From Stenopsyche tienmushanensis (lineage: Eukaryota > Arthropoda > Insecta > Trichoptera > Stenopsychidae), in NCBI GenBank assembly GCA_008973525.1, contig WACJ01000513.1, positions 620,001-684,000 of the forward strand: DNA of 64,000 bases, read 5' to 3'. The position numbers and the translations under genes were made by a program. Below, one piece after another: positions 45,601-58,789 of the stretch. Numbering within the stretch: the first letter of the stretch is position 1; each line of letters begins with the position of its first letter. The notes under the pieces are model-generated. The model ran no database searches. It saw only the letters and a list, made by a program, of their open reading frames with translations, and was not told the origin of the DNA.

Positions 45601-48600
45601 CTATTGCACGTCAAATTTGCCAAATGTCATCAAATAACCTTTTTTATTTTTGTAGGAAAGTCTTCTTTGTTGAGTATTTTGGGTAACCGGGAGGTCCCAA
45701 TCCAGGAACATATAGATATTTTCCATTTAACGCGTGAGATGCCCGCATCTGATAAAACCGCTCTAGAATGTGTAATGGAGGTCGACGAAGAAAGAATAAA
45801 ACTAGAAAAATTGGCCGAAGAGCTTGCTCACTGTGATCACGATGGTAAAAGACCGAAATAAATATAAATATTTATTTATCATTGTTTGACGACGTTGATC
45901 GAAAACTTTATGCTTGAACAGATGCTCAGGAACAGCTCCTCGACGTTTATGAAAGATTGGACGATATTAGCGCAGATACTGCTGAAGCGAGAGCTGCTCA
46001 TATTCTTCACGGGCTTGGTTTTACTAAGGAAATGCAGAAAAAACCAACGAAAGATTTTTCTGGAGGTAATATTTATTTCGGCACTGGAAATTCTCACACG
46101 TGTTTTTTATTCGCTTAAATTACAGGATATAAAAGGAGACGGCATAATCTATCATTGTATTGCTTTTATTTCAGGTTGGAGAATGAGAATTGCTCTTGCT
46201 CGTGCTCTCTACGTCAAGCCCCATCTGCTGCTCTTGGATGAGCCGACTAATCATTTAGATTTAGATGCTTGTGTATGGCTTGAAGAAGAGCTCAAACAGT
46301 CAGTATTAGTTAATTTACACTGTATAATTTGAGTTAGATTCGCTTTGATTTTATAAATATTCTATTTTTACAGCTATAAACGAATATTAGTACTAATTTC
46401 TCATTCACAAGATTTTCTTAATGGCGTTTGTACAAACATTGTCCACATGACTAAAAAAAGACTTAAATATTACACTGGTAACTATGAAACATTTTGCCGG
46501 ACGCGTATGGAACTATTGGAGAACCAAATGAAGCAATATAACTGGGAACAAGACCAGATAGCTCATATGAAGGTATAATCAAATTATTATTTGTTTATAA
46601 ACTGTGCTAAATTTCATAGAAGGAAGTAACGTATTAATGTGCATTTATTGTTTGCTTTTTAGAATTACATTGCTCGATTTGGTCACGGATCAGCCAAATT
46701 AGCTAGGCAGGCCCAGTCTAAAGAAAAGACTCTCGCTAAAATGGTTGCTCAAGGCTTAACCGAGAAAGTCTCCGATGATAAAGTTCTTAATTTCTTTTTC
46801 CCGAGCTGTGGCACAGTACCGCCACCTGTTATCATGGTGCAAAACGTTTCATTCCGATACACCGATGATGGTCCATGGATTTACAAGAATTTAGAGTTTG
46901 GAATGGATCTTGACACCAGGATAGCGCTCGTTGGACCAAACGGTGCAGGAAAATCAACCTTACTTAAACTTCTTTATGGCGAGGTACGAAGTATTTTTAA
47001 TACATTATCTTTGATTTTACCATCTATATGCAATTTGAGACCTGCAGGTAACTAATGAACTCTAACATGACTCAAAATATCTCTGATTATCTATAAGCGT
47101 AGTCGGCAAACCACATTTTTAAAACCATTAATTATATAGCGCACAGATCCTTGATTACAAGAAATTTTCAAGCGCTTTACACGCGAAAATCAATTTCATT
47201 AAGCTCAGACTCTGAAGTCATGAGTTCAAAACGTGAGGTCATGGACGTGTACATGACTTGTTCGAACCATTTTGGATTCGGAACCAAATGGCAGTAGACC
47301 GTGGTAAAGTATTCAGCTTTATTTTTTAAGCGTTTTTTTTTTTTAAAAAACTATCGGCTTACATTTAATACTCAATATTACAGTTTCCAAACATCGATTG
47401 ACTGTCGTATAAACATTCCTTAGTTTTCTAAGGTTTTTCCGTAGTTTTGCATGAGTAAATGTTTTTTTTGTTATTGTAAATGAATGTTTCATGTTAGTAT
47501 AGTACACATTTTTAAAATAATAAAACTTCACTGTTTCTGAAAACAATATTGTAGTGTTTTTATTCAATTTTTAAATGTTTTTATTATTGTAAACTTTTTA
47601 AATCTACGAAACAACGTTCTAAAATTGATTTATATATTTTGCTAGGCTTGTTTGAGTATCTTGTCTAAATTGACTGCATGGTTGTATTTTTATCGATCAT
47701 TAGCTGTGTTTATTGGATTATATGTATTAATAATAAATAAATAAATATGTATATGGTGAAATAATGCTTTGTGCGATTTAATTTATTATAGCTTGTACCG
47801 AGTTCGGGAATGATTCGTAAAAATTCACATCTGCGTATTGCAAGATACCACCAACATCTTCATGAACTTCTCGATTTGGATTTATCACCGCTTGAATACA
47901 TGATGAAAGCATTCCCCGAAGTAAAGGAAAGAGAAGAAATGCGGAAAATTATTGGTCGTTACGGCCTTACTGGCAGACAACAGGTACTTAAAGTGTTAAG
48001 CGGATATTTCATTTGTCCTTTTCAAAGACGAAACTAAAAAAAAAATATATAAAGCAAAATAAATCCAATGAGCAATGTGTTATATTGGAAGTAGTCAATT
48101 AGTCTGTTTCATCAATATCAGGATCGCTTTTGCTGATTAGTTTCATGATGACCTTGTCAATTGTAATAATAACCTTATGATAAATTAGTATGTCTAAGCT
48201 ATAAGCTTTTGGATGATATCCCTTATCTTAATTACAAACTGTAATATTACTCATATAAATTAGAGTATTGCCTTGAACATCTCGTATGTATTTGTGATAG
48301 TTATAATTTGCAGCATAATTCAGTATGTCTAAGCTATAAGCTTTAGGATGATATCCCTTATCTTAATTACAAACTGTAATATTACTCATATAAATTAGAG
48401 TATTGCCTTGAACATCTCGTATGTATTTGTGATAGTGATAATTTGCAGCATAATTCAGTCGCTGATGTCATTGATTTACGTTGTCCCGAAGCACAATGCA
48501 CTCAGTACCATTATCCTCGGGTTATTCGCAATAGTCGTCAGGATGTTGTTTTAGTCGAATGAAAATGCAGAGGAGTGGCGCGACATGTATATTTTCTTAA

Positions 48601-51017
48601 TAAATAAGAGCGCAAAGATCACCGATGGCGATGGGTCAATCTCAACGCTCATTGATAACAGTCAAATTCTTGCATCCGGAAATCTCAGGATCAAAGTCGT
48701 CGAACCTTTCAATTTCTCAATGTTAGTGCAGATATGCGTATCCTAATTATTTGTCTTTCCAATCAATAACGGTTCTATAATATCGATGGACCTTAATTGC
48801 TCCGGAATATTTGATCTGAAATTTCATAGATGTGGACTACTGAAATGATAAACTCAAAAATAAATAAGTTATTCAGATGCGGCCTTGAACTGATCTTAAT
48901 CTTTATTCCATAGGTGTGTCCCATTAGACAGCTATCTGATGGACAGCGCTGTCGGGTTGTGTTTGCGTGGCTTGCATGGCAAGTGCCGCATTTACTGCTC
49001 CTTGATGAACCCACCAATCATCTTGACATGGAGACAATTGATGCGCTCGCTGACGCCATAAACGATTTCGATGGCGGTATGGTTCTTGTTAGCCACGACT
49101 TCAGACTCATCAATCAGGTATGTATTGGGCACACTATTTATACTAAATTTATATTAGAAACTCTACGTTATAACGAAATTTATGGGAAAAAACAAATTCA
49201 AGTGATCATATTTTGTCTTCTAGTTAATGATATTCAGTTCCTTCATTTTTTAAATACATATTTAAATTTAAATACATAAATTTCTCCCAAGTTTAAGCTT
49301 CTAACATTAATAAAACCCTCTTTCGAGTTAATTTATAAGATTAGAATTTGTCTTTTAAAACTGAAAAATACATACTTTAGTATTTGTGATATATGACTCA
49401 TCTACTGTGAGATGATGTTAAGCTTATAAAAACAAAGTGGAGACGAGATAGCAGCTACAGGATATATAAAAAAAGGTCTCGCAGAGAGGCAAGTCGTAAA
49501 AGCAAGACGCAACCTCTTGTAACCGTCACCGATTCATTTCATTTCAATTAAATAAATTGGATCGGATTGAGATGGACATTCGCACAACATCTGATTAGCA
49601 TCCTTAAGCGTTAGCGGGAGCCGTGCTAAAGTCTCAGGGGTTTTCCCTGGGTCCGCACTTACGTAACAGTTTCATTAAAAAATCTACTGTCTTAGATTTT
49701 GCATCAAATTTGGTGCCAAAAGACTGTTGACCAGACAATTATGATTTCAATTCGGTAAAAACTGAAATATTAATTTAGCATATAAACATAACCGTATTTT
49801 ATTTTAAATGAATTTAGCATTAGGATCCATTTAACCGATATTTTATTACGTATCGCCGAAATAATAATTTACCGTACGTTGAATTATAAATAATGTCCAA
49901 TCAAAATGATATATTCTCACAGCAATATCTCAAGGTGACAGTGAGTGAGATAGGTCAAGTGCGTGGAGCGGTCACTGTTGTGCGTGACCGAGATAGTCCA
50001 AGTAAAAGAAGAGATAACTACTAGCGAATTAAGAGCTGTCGAGTGTTTTAGACTTGTTTCAACGAAAGTTAGTATTGGGTGTGCGAAGTCAATTCAATTT
50101 AAGTATTTCCGATCGCTAGCCACTATTTTGCTCATCTTCCCGGCAGCGCTTGAATTCCATGCCGAAAATACTACGCATCTTTTAAGGCTATCCAAGAATT
50201 AACCGCTTTTTTTTGTATCTTCATAAGATGTGTAGTATTACATGGCCAGACTATGAGTCATCAATCGAAATAAGTGAGCAATATTGGGAGAGTACTGCAG
50301 ATGGGATTAAACTTCCCATTGCATTGTTTCCAAGTAGGTTTTGACTGATGACCGACACTTTCAATATTTTTGTTATTGACACTCACTCACGGAGGTACAA
50401 TCTCCAGTATTCACTCTCGAAACCGTCGTTTATTTAATCTTCTCAAAATTGATTGACTTACCGACAGTAGTAGCAGCTCCGTTGATTGACTTAAGTGCCG
50501 CCAAAGCTTCCGACCTCGATTTCACTATGATGTCGTTGTCGTCTGCAAAAGCAAGACACATTATATCATATAAGATACGTGAATGTGCGTATCTCGATCT
50601 GCCAGCCTCCCTCATAATTGCTTCCATGTGCTTCAGCTGCAGATTTCTTTTGAATAAAATAGTGCAGAAAAATTCCCCGCAAATACAGTTTACTTGCGTC
50701 GGCAAGAACTTATTCACACACCCAATAAAATATATATATAGATTTGCAATCTGCCCAAAAATACTTTCGTGAACGACGTTCTGGTCATTTTGACCATGTT
50801 TAATTTTAGACGTATATTTTTTTATTAACCTCAACATATTTCATGTTTTATTTTATTGTTTATTTCAAATTTTCAGGTTGCTGAAGAGATTTGGATATGT
50901 GAAAATGGAACTTGCACCAAATGGCAGGGTGGCATTCTTAAATACAAAGATCAGCTCAAGAACAAGATATTAAAAGAAAACGCCACCAACGCTGCAGCTA
51001 AACTAGCAAAAATGTAG
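42700..51017 (+). CDS. ABCF2: ATP-binding cassette sub-family F member 2 (ABCF2), 10 coding exons, 630 aa
   Basis: Exons: 42700-42871, 42978-43184, 45656-45844, 45922-46065, 46175-46298, 46374-46572, 46663-46983, 47792-47983, 48914-49117 and 50877-51017. All introns are GT-AG and the joined frame is open for 630 codons, matching the family's length (about 620-635). The protein is a soluble twin-ATPase ABC protein with no membrane segments. ABCF2 (yeast Arb1) acts in ribosome biogenesis; that role is known for the family, not shown here. Visible domains: a lysine-rich N-terminus (residues 1-50), Walker A GLNGSGKS (122-129), signature FSGGW (235-239), Walker B with LDEPTNHLD (D259/E260), a charged linker with the near-invariant [20 protein letters not shown] region (about 349-370), second Walker [10 protein letters not shown] (436-444), signature LSDGQ (523-527), second Walker B (D547/E548) and switch HDF. 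Both ATP sites keep all key residues. The start has context GAAAATG just after a 3' splice site. Confidence 0.97.
43185..44900. other. ABCF2 intron 2, left part; nothing recognised
   Basis: AT-rich intronic sequence without recognised repeats or credible frames. A GC-richer patch with GCATGCGCAC lies at about 43,450-43,500. Confidence 0.5.
44909..45574 (-). mobile_element. pogo/Tigger-like element in ABCF2 intron 2
   Basis: 666 bp with inverted ends CAGTAAGACCCTGCTTAA on both sides, flanked by TA (44,907-44,908 and 45,575-45,576). The subterminal CAGCGCTAAATGAAACAGCG resembles pogo ends, and its complement recurs at 60,836-60,885. Minus-strand frames near 45,280-45,370 read [16 protein letters not shown], a stop, [10 protein letters not shown], like the C-terminal region of pogo/Tigger transposases (A-W-EV--KT--N-W). 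Most of the catalytic domain is missing. It is antisense to ABCF2 and lies 81 bp before exon 3. Confidence 0.8.
48187..48456 (+). repeat. 135-bp tandem duplication in ABCF2 intron 8
   Basis: Unit 1 is 48,187-48,321 and unit 2 is 48,322-48,456. They differ at only two of 135 positions (TTTTGG/TTTAGG and GTTATA/GTGATA). The unit starts AGTATGTCTAAGC and ends GCAGCATAATTC. The high identity implies a recent duplication or a collapsed or expanded assembly artefact. No coding content. Confidence 0.95.
49406..49668 (+). mobile_element. LTR-like segment in ABCF2 intron 9
   Basis: A 263-bp GC-richer block bounded by TGTGAGATGATG and CTTACGTAACA, with a TATA-like CTTATAAAAA 28 bases in and ATTAAATAAATTGG about 110 bases before the end. 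That is the order expected for an LTR (TG...CA, TATA, polyadenylation signal). No second LTR, primer site, coding region or matching target duplication is seen. A solo LTR is the simplest reading, but it is unproven. Confidence 0.35.
50434..50640 (-). pseudogene. LINE reverse-transcriptase fragment in ABCF2 intron 9
   Basis: The minus-strand frame reads [15 protein letters not shown], then [20 protein letters not shown], then [28 protein letters not shown] is the catalytic YADD box of non-LTR retrotransposon reverse transcriptases (F for Y), followed by the usual DII-(G/K)-S and a helix ending in the VN--KTK-type motif (here INFEKIK). Only about 65 codons are recognisable. It is antisense to ABCF2, 240 bp upstream of the last exon. 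Confidence 0.75.
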
Positions 51018-51893
51018 TTAATAAGTTGGTCGTTCAAATGTGTCTCTCTTTATGAACTCCATCCTTTGATTTTCGAAATTTTCAATATTGTATTTATTCA
51101 CGTTGTACCAATATTTTCGGCCGAAATTATAACTCCAAAAATATTATGACATTACTTTAAACGCACTTTAATATCTTATGTTTACTCTTCACCGCTGGAT
51201 AGATCCCGTTTGTTAAAAGTCGAGTCCAATATTTATGAGGTGAAATTTATGTTAATTATTTTTTATTGTTGAATGGGTTTTTCAACCATTCAAAATGAAA
51301 CCATTTTTTTTCTTAATATTAATTGGGTAAATGTTTTCTCGACGGATCACTTTAAATAATTTATGGCATAGTAAGATTTTTTTATACACATGATAGCAAA
51401 ATTGATTTCACATTATTTAGCCAAATGTATAATTGAACAACATAACAAAACTTGTTAAAGAAATTGATCAATTAGAAGTAAATATAATTTAAATAATCAG
51501 AATCGAATCTCTCGAATGAAACATTGTGGAAGTATTATGGGTCATAGCTTATGCTAGTCCGATATTTATTAGTAATTTTATCTAGAAATAATTGAAACTT
51601 CATTAAATCATTCTCATAAATTAAAAATACATAATTTTAACCAAGAATTTGCAATTTTTTTTCACATTCATATCTAAATGATATTTAAAAACTAAACAGG
51701 TGATCCCTCATATAAAATTTGGTTATATAAAACATTGTGCTTTAGAATTGCGAATATAAAATATGTCAAGTTTCAAGCAATATTTACAATGTGCTCTTAT
51801 TTTTTTGGCGATTGAATTACATAATTTGCATCATCTGTGTGTTGAAATTATTATGAGGGTTTCCTGTATTTGAGAACATTTATGTTAAATAAA
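51018..51893 (+). terminator. ABCF2: ABCF2 3' UTR and candidate polyadenylation signal
   Basis: The sequence after the stop is AT-rich. AATAAA hexamers occur at 51,888-51,893 and again within the next 100 bp. Because AT-rich DNA yields such hexamers by chance, the true cleavage site is uncertain. Confidence 0.3.
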
Positions 51894-51899
51894 TTTGTA

Positions 51900-53685
51900 A
51901 ATATTGTTAATTAATACATGTATAAATTGGATGTATTATGCCCCCCAACAGAATATAATCTAAAATAAATTCAATTTTATACAACTCCAAAGAATGTTTT
52001 TTACTAATGTAATAAAATTTTCAAATATTATAAATGTACTTTCTTATGATGTATAGTAAAACTTCTCAAATTATTTTGATTTTATAGGACATTGCCAAGT
52101 TTGGGAACGTATGTAAAATATCAGGAGTGAATTTATCGTAGTTGAAGTTTGAGAAGTTTTGCTCGTTAAGTTAAAAATGTTTGTGGTCATTGATATAAAC
52201 CTGAAAAGGGCGTAGAAGAAAATTTATGTTTTTCACTCTCTCTAAAATAATGTGTCACAAATACTATATTTGGATGGATTATTCCTATCGTCTTTTTCCG
52301 AAAATAAGACACTGCTGTCTTGCTATTATCGGTTGGTTTGAAATATGTGCTAAGGGTTATTTTCAAGTAAAAATATATGTATATGTTATAATGTTAATTT
52401 ATTTAAAAACAATCGTATCGTCTTCTGGAACACTTATAATTAAGCATATTCCGTATTCCATCTAATCTATTTCTTGTTGAATCATTGGTCCGCATTTAAA
52501 CTTTTGTAATATGAAGCGCATTAGAAACTATCAACTATTTTCCATTGTTTTTAATCCATGCGCATGCCGATCTTTAAATGGCTTGTTTATTGCAATATCA
52601 AGTGTCTAGAGATAAGAATTCTTCAGGAATCATTATTCGATCAATCGCCTCAATAAGACAGTTTTTTTTAATGTCTTTAACGCGTTAAGTACTGCCTGAA
52701 TCAGTCAAATTAGCAAACCTCCATGAGACAATCTCACAAAAGAGGTGGCAGAATAAATCTAACCTTGTATAGACCAAGCGTTATTATTTTTAAGGACATA
52801 TATTCCCGAAACATGTTCAAATTTATCTTACTTTCCCCTCGCGTTGAACAGTCGAGTTTTCTTCCCATCTAGACGAAAATGACTGTTAAAATACATTATC
52901 ATCGAGTTTAAACTTCTTGGAGACAGTTCATATCAAATTTGAATGCCATTGTTAGTGCGTATTTTCGGAAAAAGACGTTCATTCAGTATATGACTAACAA
53001 CTGGATATTTATATCGACCGTTGCAATAATAACAAAAGTGAAATTTTATTCAAAATTAAGCATCACAAGCATGCTTGCCTTAATTGTACAATTGTGTGTA
53101 TTTTTACAGTGTTGCAATAAATATTGTTAAAGCCAAACGTACTGTACGAACGAGATAAAATTTAAACTTAATAATGCCGATAGAGTGAAAATTTTGTTAT
53201 TTAGCCTCGTAATCTTAGCAAATTGTGTTTCTTGTTGAATTGCATTATTTTTGTATTTGTATTTACAAATCCTTATACACAGATGCGTATTAACACAATA
53301 TTTAGATGCTTTCTCTACTGTTCTCTGGCGGGATGAAAATGATTGATTCCCGCATCTTATTAATGTTACTACTGTGTAAAATTAGTATTATTTTCTTGTT
53401 TATTGTATTTTATTGGACGCGAGGATATGTCAGCCATCTCGTCTATATTCTGGCTAATATCCTTCCCTACGTTCCTTGTCTTAACACACTTATTTTTATG
53501 GTGTACCATCAGCATATGGGTCAACTTGATGATGAAAATGTTCTAATTTAGTAAAACGTTTTTTATCGTTTAAAACTTGATTTAATCTATGGATTCTTAG
53601 TGTCTGTTTCTTAAAATTCTCTTTTGATTTTGCACTAATTTTATGATTATTTAAACTTTGATTACCGTTAAATGTATACACTCAC
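51900..53685. other. No gene recognised
   Basis: AT-rich spacer. The frames at 52,226-52,465 and 53,306-53,551 are hydrophobic by base composition and have no start or splice support. Confidence 0.45.
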
Positions 53686-53689
53686 TATA

Positions 53690-54065
53690 TTAAGGGTACC
53701 GGAAAGTTTTTGTCGATTGATTAATTCTCGACATTTGACTCAATTTTTTATTCAACAAACAAAATTCATTGATGATTGTGACTTAAGCTATCATAAACAA
53801 TCCATTTTACATCTCCGGATGTAATTTGCTGCAAAAAGAAATTAATCTTATTGATCTTTGTTATCTTCGGACAGTTAGTTCATCCAAACCCCCATTTGAT
53901 TCGTCTTCCCGATACGTTTTAAATACTCTTGAATTGCCGACTACAATGAATGCATCCTCTACGATAATTCTCATGGCTCTCAATACGTCGTCTTTAAAAT
54001 TTGAGGGTTTTCCATCGTCATCGTCTATCAAAGATTTACCGGTACCGTTTTTTCACTTGATTTGG
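53690..54065 (-). pseudogene. Strongly decayed mariner N-terminal fragment
   Basis: Minus-strand frames read SLIDDDDGKPSNFKDDVLRA and MRIIVEDAFIVVGNSRVFKTY, comparable with the mariner linker (DAPRSGRPS-FDDD-L-A-VE-------RE-A). The part nearest 53,700-53,830 resembles 3,280-3,560 (TTAATTCTCGA, TTTGACTC, CATCCC-like). Many stops; assignment rests on gross order only. Confidence 0.45.
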
Positions 54066-55344
54066 GATAAAAAAATGTGATTTTCCTTGTATAATTTTTT
54101 CAATCTCGCTCACTTTTCCAACGACTATATCATACACGTTTAAATTAAAATCGAGATGCGGATGGAAATTGTTCTTCGAGGCTTAATTTTGCTTATTTAA
54201 GTTTTCAATTTCAATCATGATGGATAAGGAATTACCTTCCATACTTTCTTTTATTCCTTGTAATTTTTGTCGCATGGGGTCAGCAGATCTCTTGGTTTTT
54301 ATTGCCGTATTTACACGATCATGCTGATTACAATAGACTCAAGTCATTGTATTGCCATGCTGGAGGACTATGTAGTGGATAATTCCTTTTTAACATCCCA
54401 TCATATTGACAGAAGGGTCTTATTTTACCCTTCACTAAGAGTATATAGAAACTTTTCATCCCCTGGACATTAATAAAAATTTATTACATTCAAACCCATA
54501 CAATTCAGATAGTATTCGCTTATTAAAAAATAGAATCTTCGTTAAAATAATGGGAAAATCGTGAAATTTTAATCCAGTATCATTGAAATGCTTTCACTTT
54601 AAAGCTGAAAGTTTTGGTGTTGTTTCCGTTTAAAAATGTTCCAAAATAAACATCCGCAACTTGAAACATTCTGATATTAACACATTGTATTTTCGCATGA
54701 TAGCCGAATGCGTATGGACTGTAAAGAGTTAATTAATTGTAAAAATTCATAATAAATTTTAGATCTTTTCCTACGTATTCCATTATGTCCGATTTTAATG
54801 AAATTTACTGTCATTAGCGTAGAACTATAATTATTTCCGTATGCCTTAGTAGAATATAAAACAGTTCTTTAAAACTCATTGTATAAAAGAATAGCATGTT
54901 GGAAGACATGTTACGCCGCCGTAAACGTTTTCTATCGGATAAAAGCAATTTTATGATATTTACCACTGCCATTTATATCAATTTTGGAACGGCACTAGAA
55001 CATTCTGATGAATCTGAGAAAATTTTCATCAGCCGATTGATAGACGCGAGAAAATAATTTGCGGGTCCATCTAATATACGTATTTAAATTATTCTAATGT
55101 TTAAGGAAATTTATCGTTGATTTGATTTGACGTTTTGATTAGAATTCTTGCTGTTAATTATCGATCCAATAAGACGGTTTTTCTATAGTTTGAACATATT
55201 ACAAATTTGCATTGATCTATACAATTTGTGAATATGAATGAATAAGTAAAAATTATTGGTGTTTTAACCCCGTTGGATAATGACAATATATCTGAAATTT
55301 ATGCAATAACTTTGAAATTCCGTGTATCTTTAGTAATATAAATT

Positions 55345-55458
55345 TTAACTCTTCATGGTCCGCTGATATTTCATAAGCAATCATTATGTAGTTCGCGAAT
55401 TATTTGAAAAATAAACTAAAATTACGGTTGACGGAGTTGACGGTCCATAAAGAGTTAA
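55345..55458 (+). mobile_element. piggyBac-type MITE, 114 bp
   Basis: TTAA on both sides. The ends are TTAACTCTTCATGGTCCG and, inverted, TTAACTCTTTATGGACCG (16 of 18 match). Too short to encode anything. The fragment ending AAAGAGTTAA at 54,732 may be a relative. TTAA targets and CYCTTT-type ends fit piggyBac. Confidence 0.65.
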
Positions 55459-55616
55459 TATATTTGAATCAATCAAAATTAAATATATTTCAATGTCGTG
55501 TACTGATTATGCAGTATTTGTATGCCGTTTTCACCTGGCAGCCGGTTCTTTTTATTCTACAGTTTTTATAATAATCATTGGAGTCGCGTCATTTTAATTT
55601 GTGGTAATCATGTCGA

Positions 55617-55845
55617 TTAACCCTAGATCACTAATCGTATTTTCGACATTATCATTATATTAATCGATCGTCCAGTTGATGTCTATTCTCCAGTTATTCG
55701 AATGACGAAATATAGAATACGAAAAAGCGAGTATCAAAAAAACGACATTTTCGACTGGGCAATCTCTTATTGCAAACATGCTTACACGTCAAAATCGTTT
55801 CGATTCTATAATCTGCGAGGCTAATGATAAGTGATCTAGGGTCAA
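55617..55845 (+). mobile_element. piggyBac-type MITE, 229 bp
   Basis: Left end TTAACCCTAGATCACTAATC. Right end GATAAGTGATCTAGGGTCAA, i.e. inverted CCCTAGATCAC beside a mutated TTAA (TCAA). The core inverted repeat of 11 bp is perfect. Non-coding. Confidence 0.65.
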
Positions 55846-55849
55846 TGCA

Positions 55850-57530
55850 ATTCCAAAAACATTTTAATTTTACCGATTATATCATCCAGTCGTCATGTCA
55901 ATATGGTAACGAATACATATAAATTTGTCTCGTCTCAGTGTAAATACCATTTATAAAATGGTTTTTGTTGTTATGACGCAATCTACAATATTAATCGTTT
56001 CCAAACCTCTGCACTGATATTTTACACTGTTCAGTGCGTATTAATGCAATTTTAAAATCATATTTACCATAGGACGACCTTATTTAAATTTATTATTTCG
56101 ACCGACTCCATAAAATGTATACAGATAACGAATATTAACGTAATTTTGCATAAGATGAACTAGATATTCAAAATGCATTACCGAGCACTGTCAATCGTTT
56201 GATTTTATCGTTGTATCACTTTTTCGTTATTAAATTTTTTACAATATTGCTAAATTTTTGTTTAATTATAAAAAAAAAATACCTTTAAATTGGACTCCAA
56301 TATTGGTCCCGTCCATTTAGGCTTAGATTTTTTCAAGATTGCCAGTACGGTGCATTATTTCGATCAACTTATAAGGGTGCGTCGATTGATCGTCGTTTCA
56401 TTTTGAGCATTATTTTTACACTCGTTATTTAAAATCAAGCTGGCATTTAAAAACGTTTAATTTATGGCCGTGCAGACGCTGCTTTCGAAGCACAAAAATT
56501 TATACTCCTAAAATTATCTGTGATTCAGAGAATTGATAGTGATTTAGGACGTGATTATTTTATAATTTGCTTAAAACGATTTTATTTTTATCCATAACAC
56601 AATATTTGAATTGAAATAATGGCTTTAAAAATGATCCATTCGATATTCCCACATAAATGTGTATTGTAATATTAATATTCTCGAAATTGGAAATAAAATT
56701 ATGTGTCACTAATTTTGATGTTATTTAAATATCGTATATACTAGCTAGCGGTAATGCATTATTACACGTCAATGCTTTAAATTGTAACGTTACACTTATA
56801 ATAAATATATAAATCGTATCAAAGTATTATTGTCTAAAGTAGAAATTATTACTCGTACGATTCTATGTTTGGAATAAAATATTAACGCTGTGATAATTTT
56901 GTACAAGGGCTTGAGAGTGAAATTGTAACAGAACTACTATTAGTTATTGTTGTAAGATCTCGCTTTAAGAAATTGGGTGAAATTATGACAAATTGATTAA
57001 TATAAAATATAAATATAATTGGAGACATTAAGTTTATTTTTAAATTTATATAAGACATGCAATATTCAATCGTTAAATGTTCCGATAAATCTGTGAATGC
57101 ATTGTTAAAATTACTATACATATATGCTGATGGTTTTTTTTCCAATGCTTAATTCTAACTTGTATTTAAAAAACAAATGGAAATTATTCTTTTTCAAAAT
57201 TATACACCATTGATCATAGAAATATGGTATATTTTAAACTATATATACATGTTTTGCATTCATTTAGTAACAGAAAATTATTGACATCTCTTTACTGATA
57301 GCTATTTATTTTTGTGATATTGTGTTAATAAAATAATAGTTGTATTAAATTTAATTTTAAACTAACATGTTTATTTCTTTCGTCTTTCTTTTCTTCCATA
57401 GTTTTTGACCACTCTGTGTATTGGGAATGTGCTCAATTAAAAATGTAATGATTTTAATACTCACTCGCAGATTCTCTCCTAGCTAAATAAAAATTCCTAT
57501 CCAAATAATCCTTATTTTATCACATGTAGA
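55850..57530. other. No gene recognised
   Basis: AT-rich spacer. The minus-strand frame 56,882-57,145 has no recognisable motif. Confidence 0.45.
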
Positions 57531-57539
57531 AGGATAATG

Positions 57540-57960
57540 ATAAACCGCCATTTGGCCCCGCGTGATGGCCATTTTGTTCAGTCGCAGTATATTCTTCCGA
57601 TGGGAGAGGTCATCATCCGTTTTTTTCCGTCCGTGCGAAATGACCGCCATGTAACGCTTGATGACATAAAGAATTTCCTGACTTTTTTAAAAATTTCCTT
57701 GATGATATTGTGTTGGAAAAACTTGGCTACAAGAAGTTGTACGCAAGATGGTTGCCCAGAATGCTCACATCGGAGCACCGTCAAAATTCTTCGAAAAGCT
57801 TTTCTGGATTCTATTGTGACGGGGTATGAGACGTAGTTGTGTCCCAGAATCCAATAATAGCAGGCGGTGGAGACCTATAGAACTGGCATACAAAAGCTGG
57901 TGTCCAGAGGTGGTACAGAAACGTCTTGATCTCGTTGGCGATTTTATTGAAAAATAGTTT
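57540..57960 (+). pseudogene. Mariner-family relic (family H), copy 3
   Basis: It shares GGCCATTTTGTTCAGTCGCAG with 33,675 and 15,700, then KLGYKKLYARWLPRMLTSEHR-like coding (ARW-P-MLT is the mariner VPRLLT motif; about 57,715-57,780), a SFSGFYCDGV-like first catalytic block, now broken, and the C-terminal DLVGDFIEK ending near 57,955. Like the copy at 33,655 it lacks the middle of the transposase. Confidence 0.6.
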
Positions 57961-58363
57961 AATATATTTGAGAAGAATTTGCAAGGCTGTATTGATGATA
58001 CATTTTCGAAGACGATATATAATTATTTATCTGTGTGTCATTGTAAATAAAAATTTCAGGGAACAATTATCCAAGCAAATTGACACATTGAATCATATTC
58101 GCATGCTTATGCTAACTGGTTTGAAATAGGCTGAAAGAAGGTTGAGAGCATCTGAACGGTAGACGTTTTCCCAAAATTAATAACTATAGGATTTTCAGAA
58201 ATGTGTATTTGAAGACCACTTGTTAATTGTAATTGTATGCGATATTTATTCATAACAAGAAAAAATATCATTATTCATCCATCATCCACTGCTTTACTAC
58301 GTCACATAGAAAGTGTGATTTTTTTGCTTTGCTGACAACCTTTTTGGAATAACTAGATTAGAT

Positions 58364-58605
58364 AAAATAAATTGGTAAAATGTATAAATATATAGGCTTT
58401 ATGGGTGAGAGAATGTCTAATAAACCTATGTAAATTAGCCTCTGATGGGGGACTTCCATGATCGTACAGATCATAGAAGGCCTCGGGTACGCATTTATTA
58501 CCGAAAATTGCGCCCTGAAAGAGGACGGAGTGTCCACAATGTCTGTGTGTCCAACCGGTCCACTTCTCGGATCGCTGACGCGACGAATGAGCGCTTCGCG
58601 TTTGG
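58364..58605 (-). repeat. Interspersed repeat family F, copy 2
   Basis: The second copy of the repeat at 26,205-26,475; shared blocks include GTGTCCAACCGGTCC and CTTCTCGGA. The minus-strand frame 58,624-58,358 stays open for 88 codons and resembles the open frame of copy 1. It abuts a mariner 3' end, as copy 1 abuts a mariner 5' half. Confidence 0.6.
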
Positions 58606-58639
58606 CGTCATTTTTCACCAGCAATGCACCAGTTCATAA

Positions 58640-58785
58640 CATATACATCATGAACAGGGCATCGAAGCTATTGAACATCGCTGGGAAAAATGTGTCAAGC
58701 TAAAAGGATACTATGTTGAGAAATAAAGATATTTATTTTCAATTTTTTTTGTGTTTTCTTTGTTAGGTCGGGTAATTCTAGTCTT
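58640..58785 (+). pseudogene. Mariner 3' end (same family as 7,050-7,615)
   Basis: It encodes EAIEHRWEKCVKLK, YYVEK then a stop after a frameshift, the mariner C-terminus, followed by AATAAAGATATTT, TTTTGTGTTTTCTTTG and TTAGGTCGGGTAATTCTAG. The last block is the likely right inverted repeat and matches 7,585-7,605. Confidence 0.7.
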
Positions 58786-58789
58786 AGCA

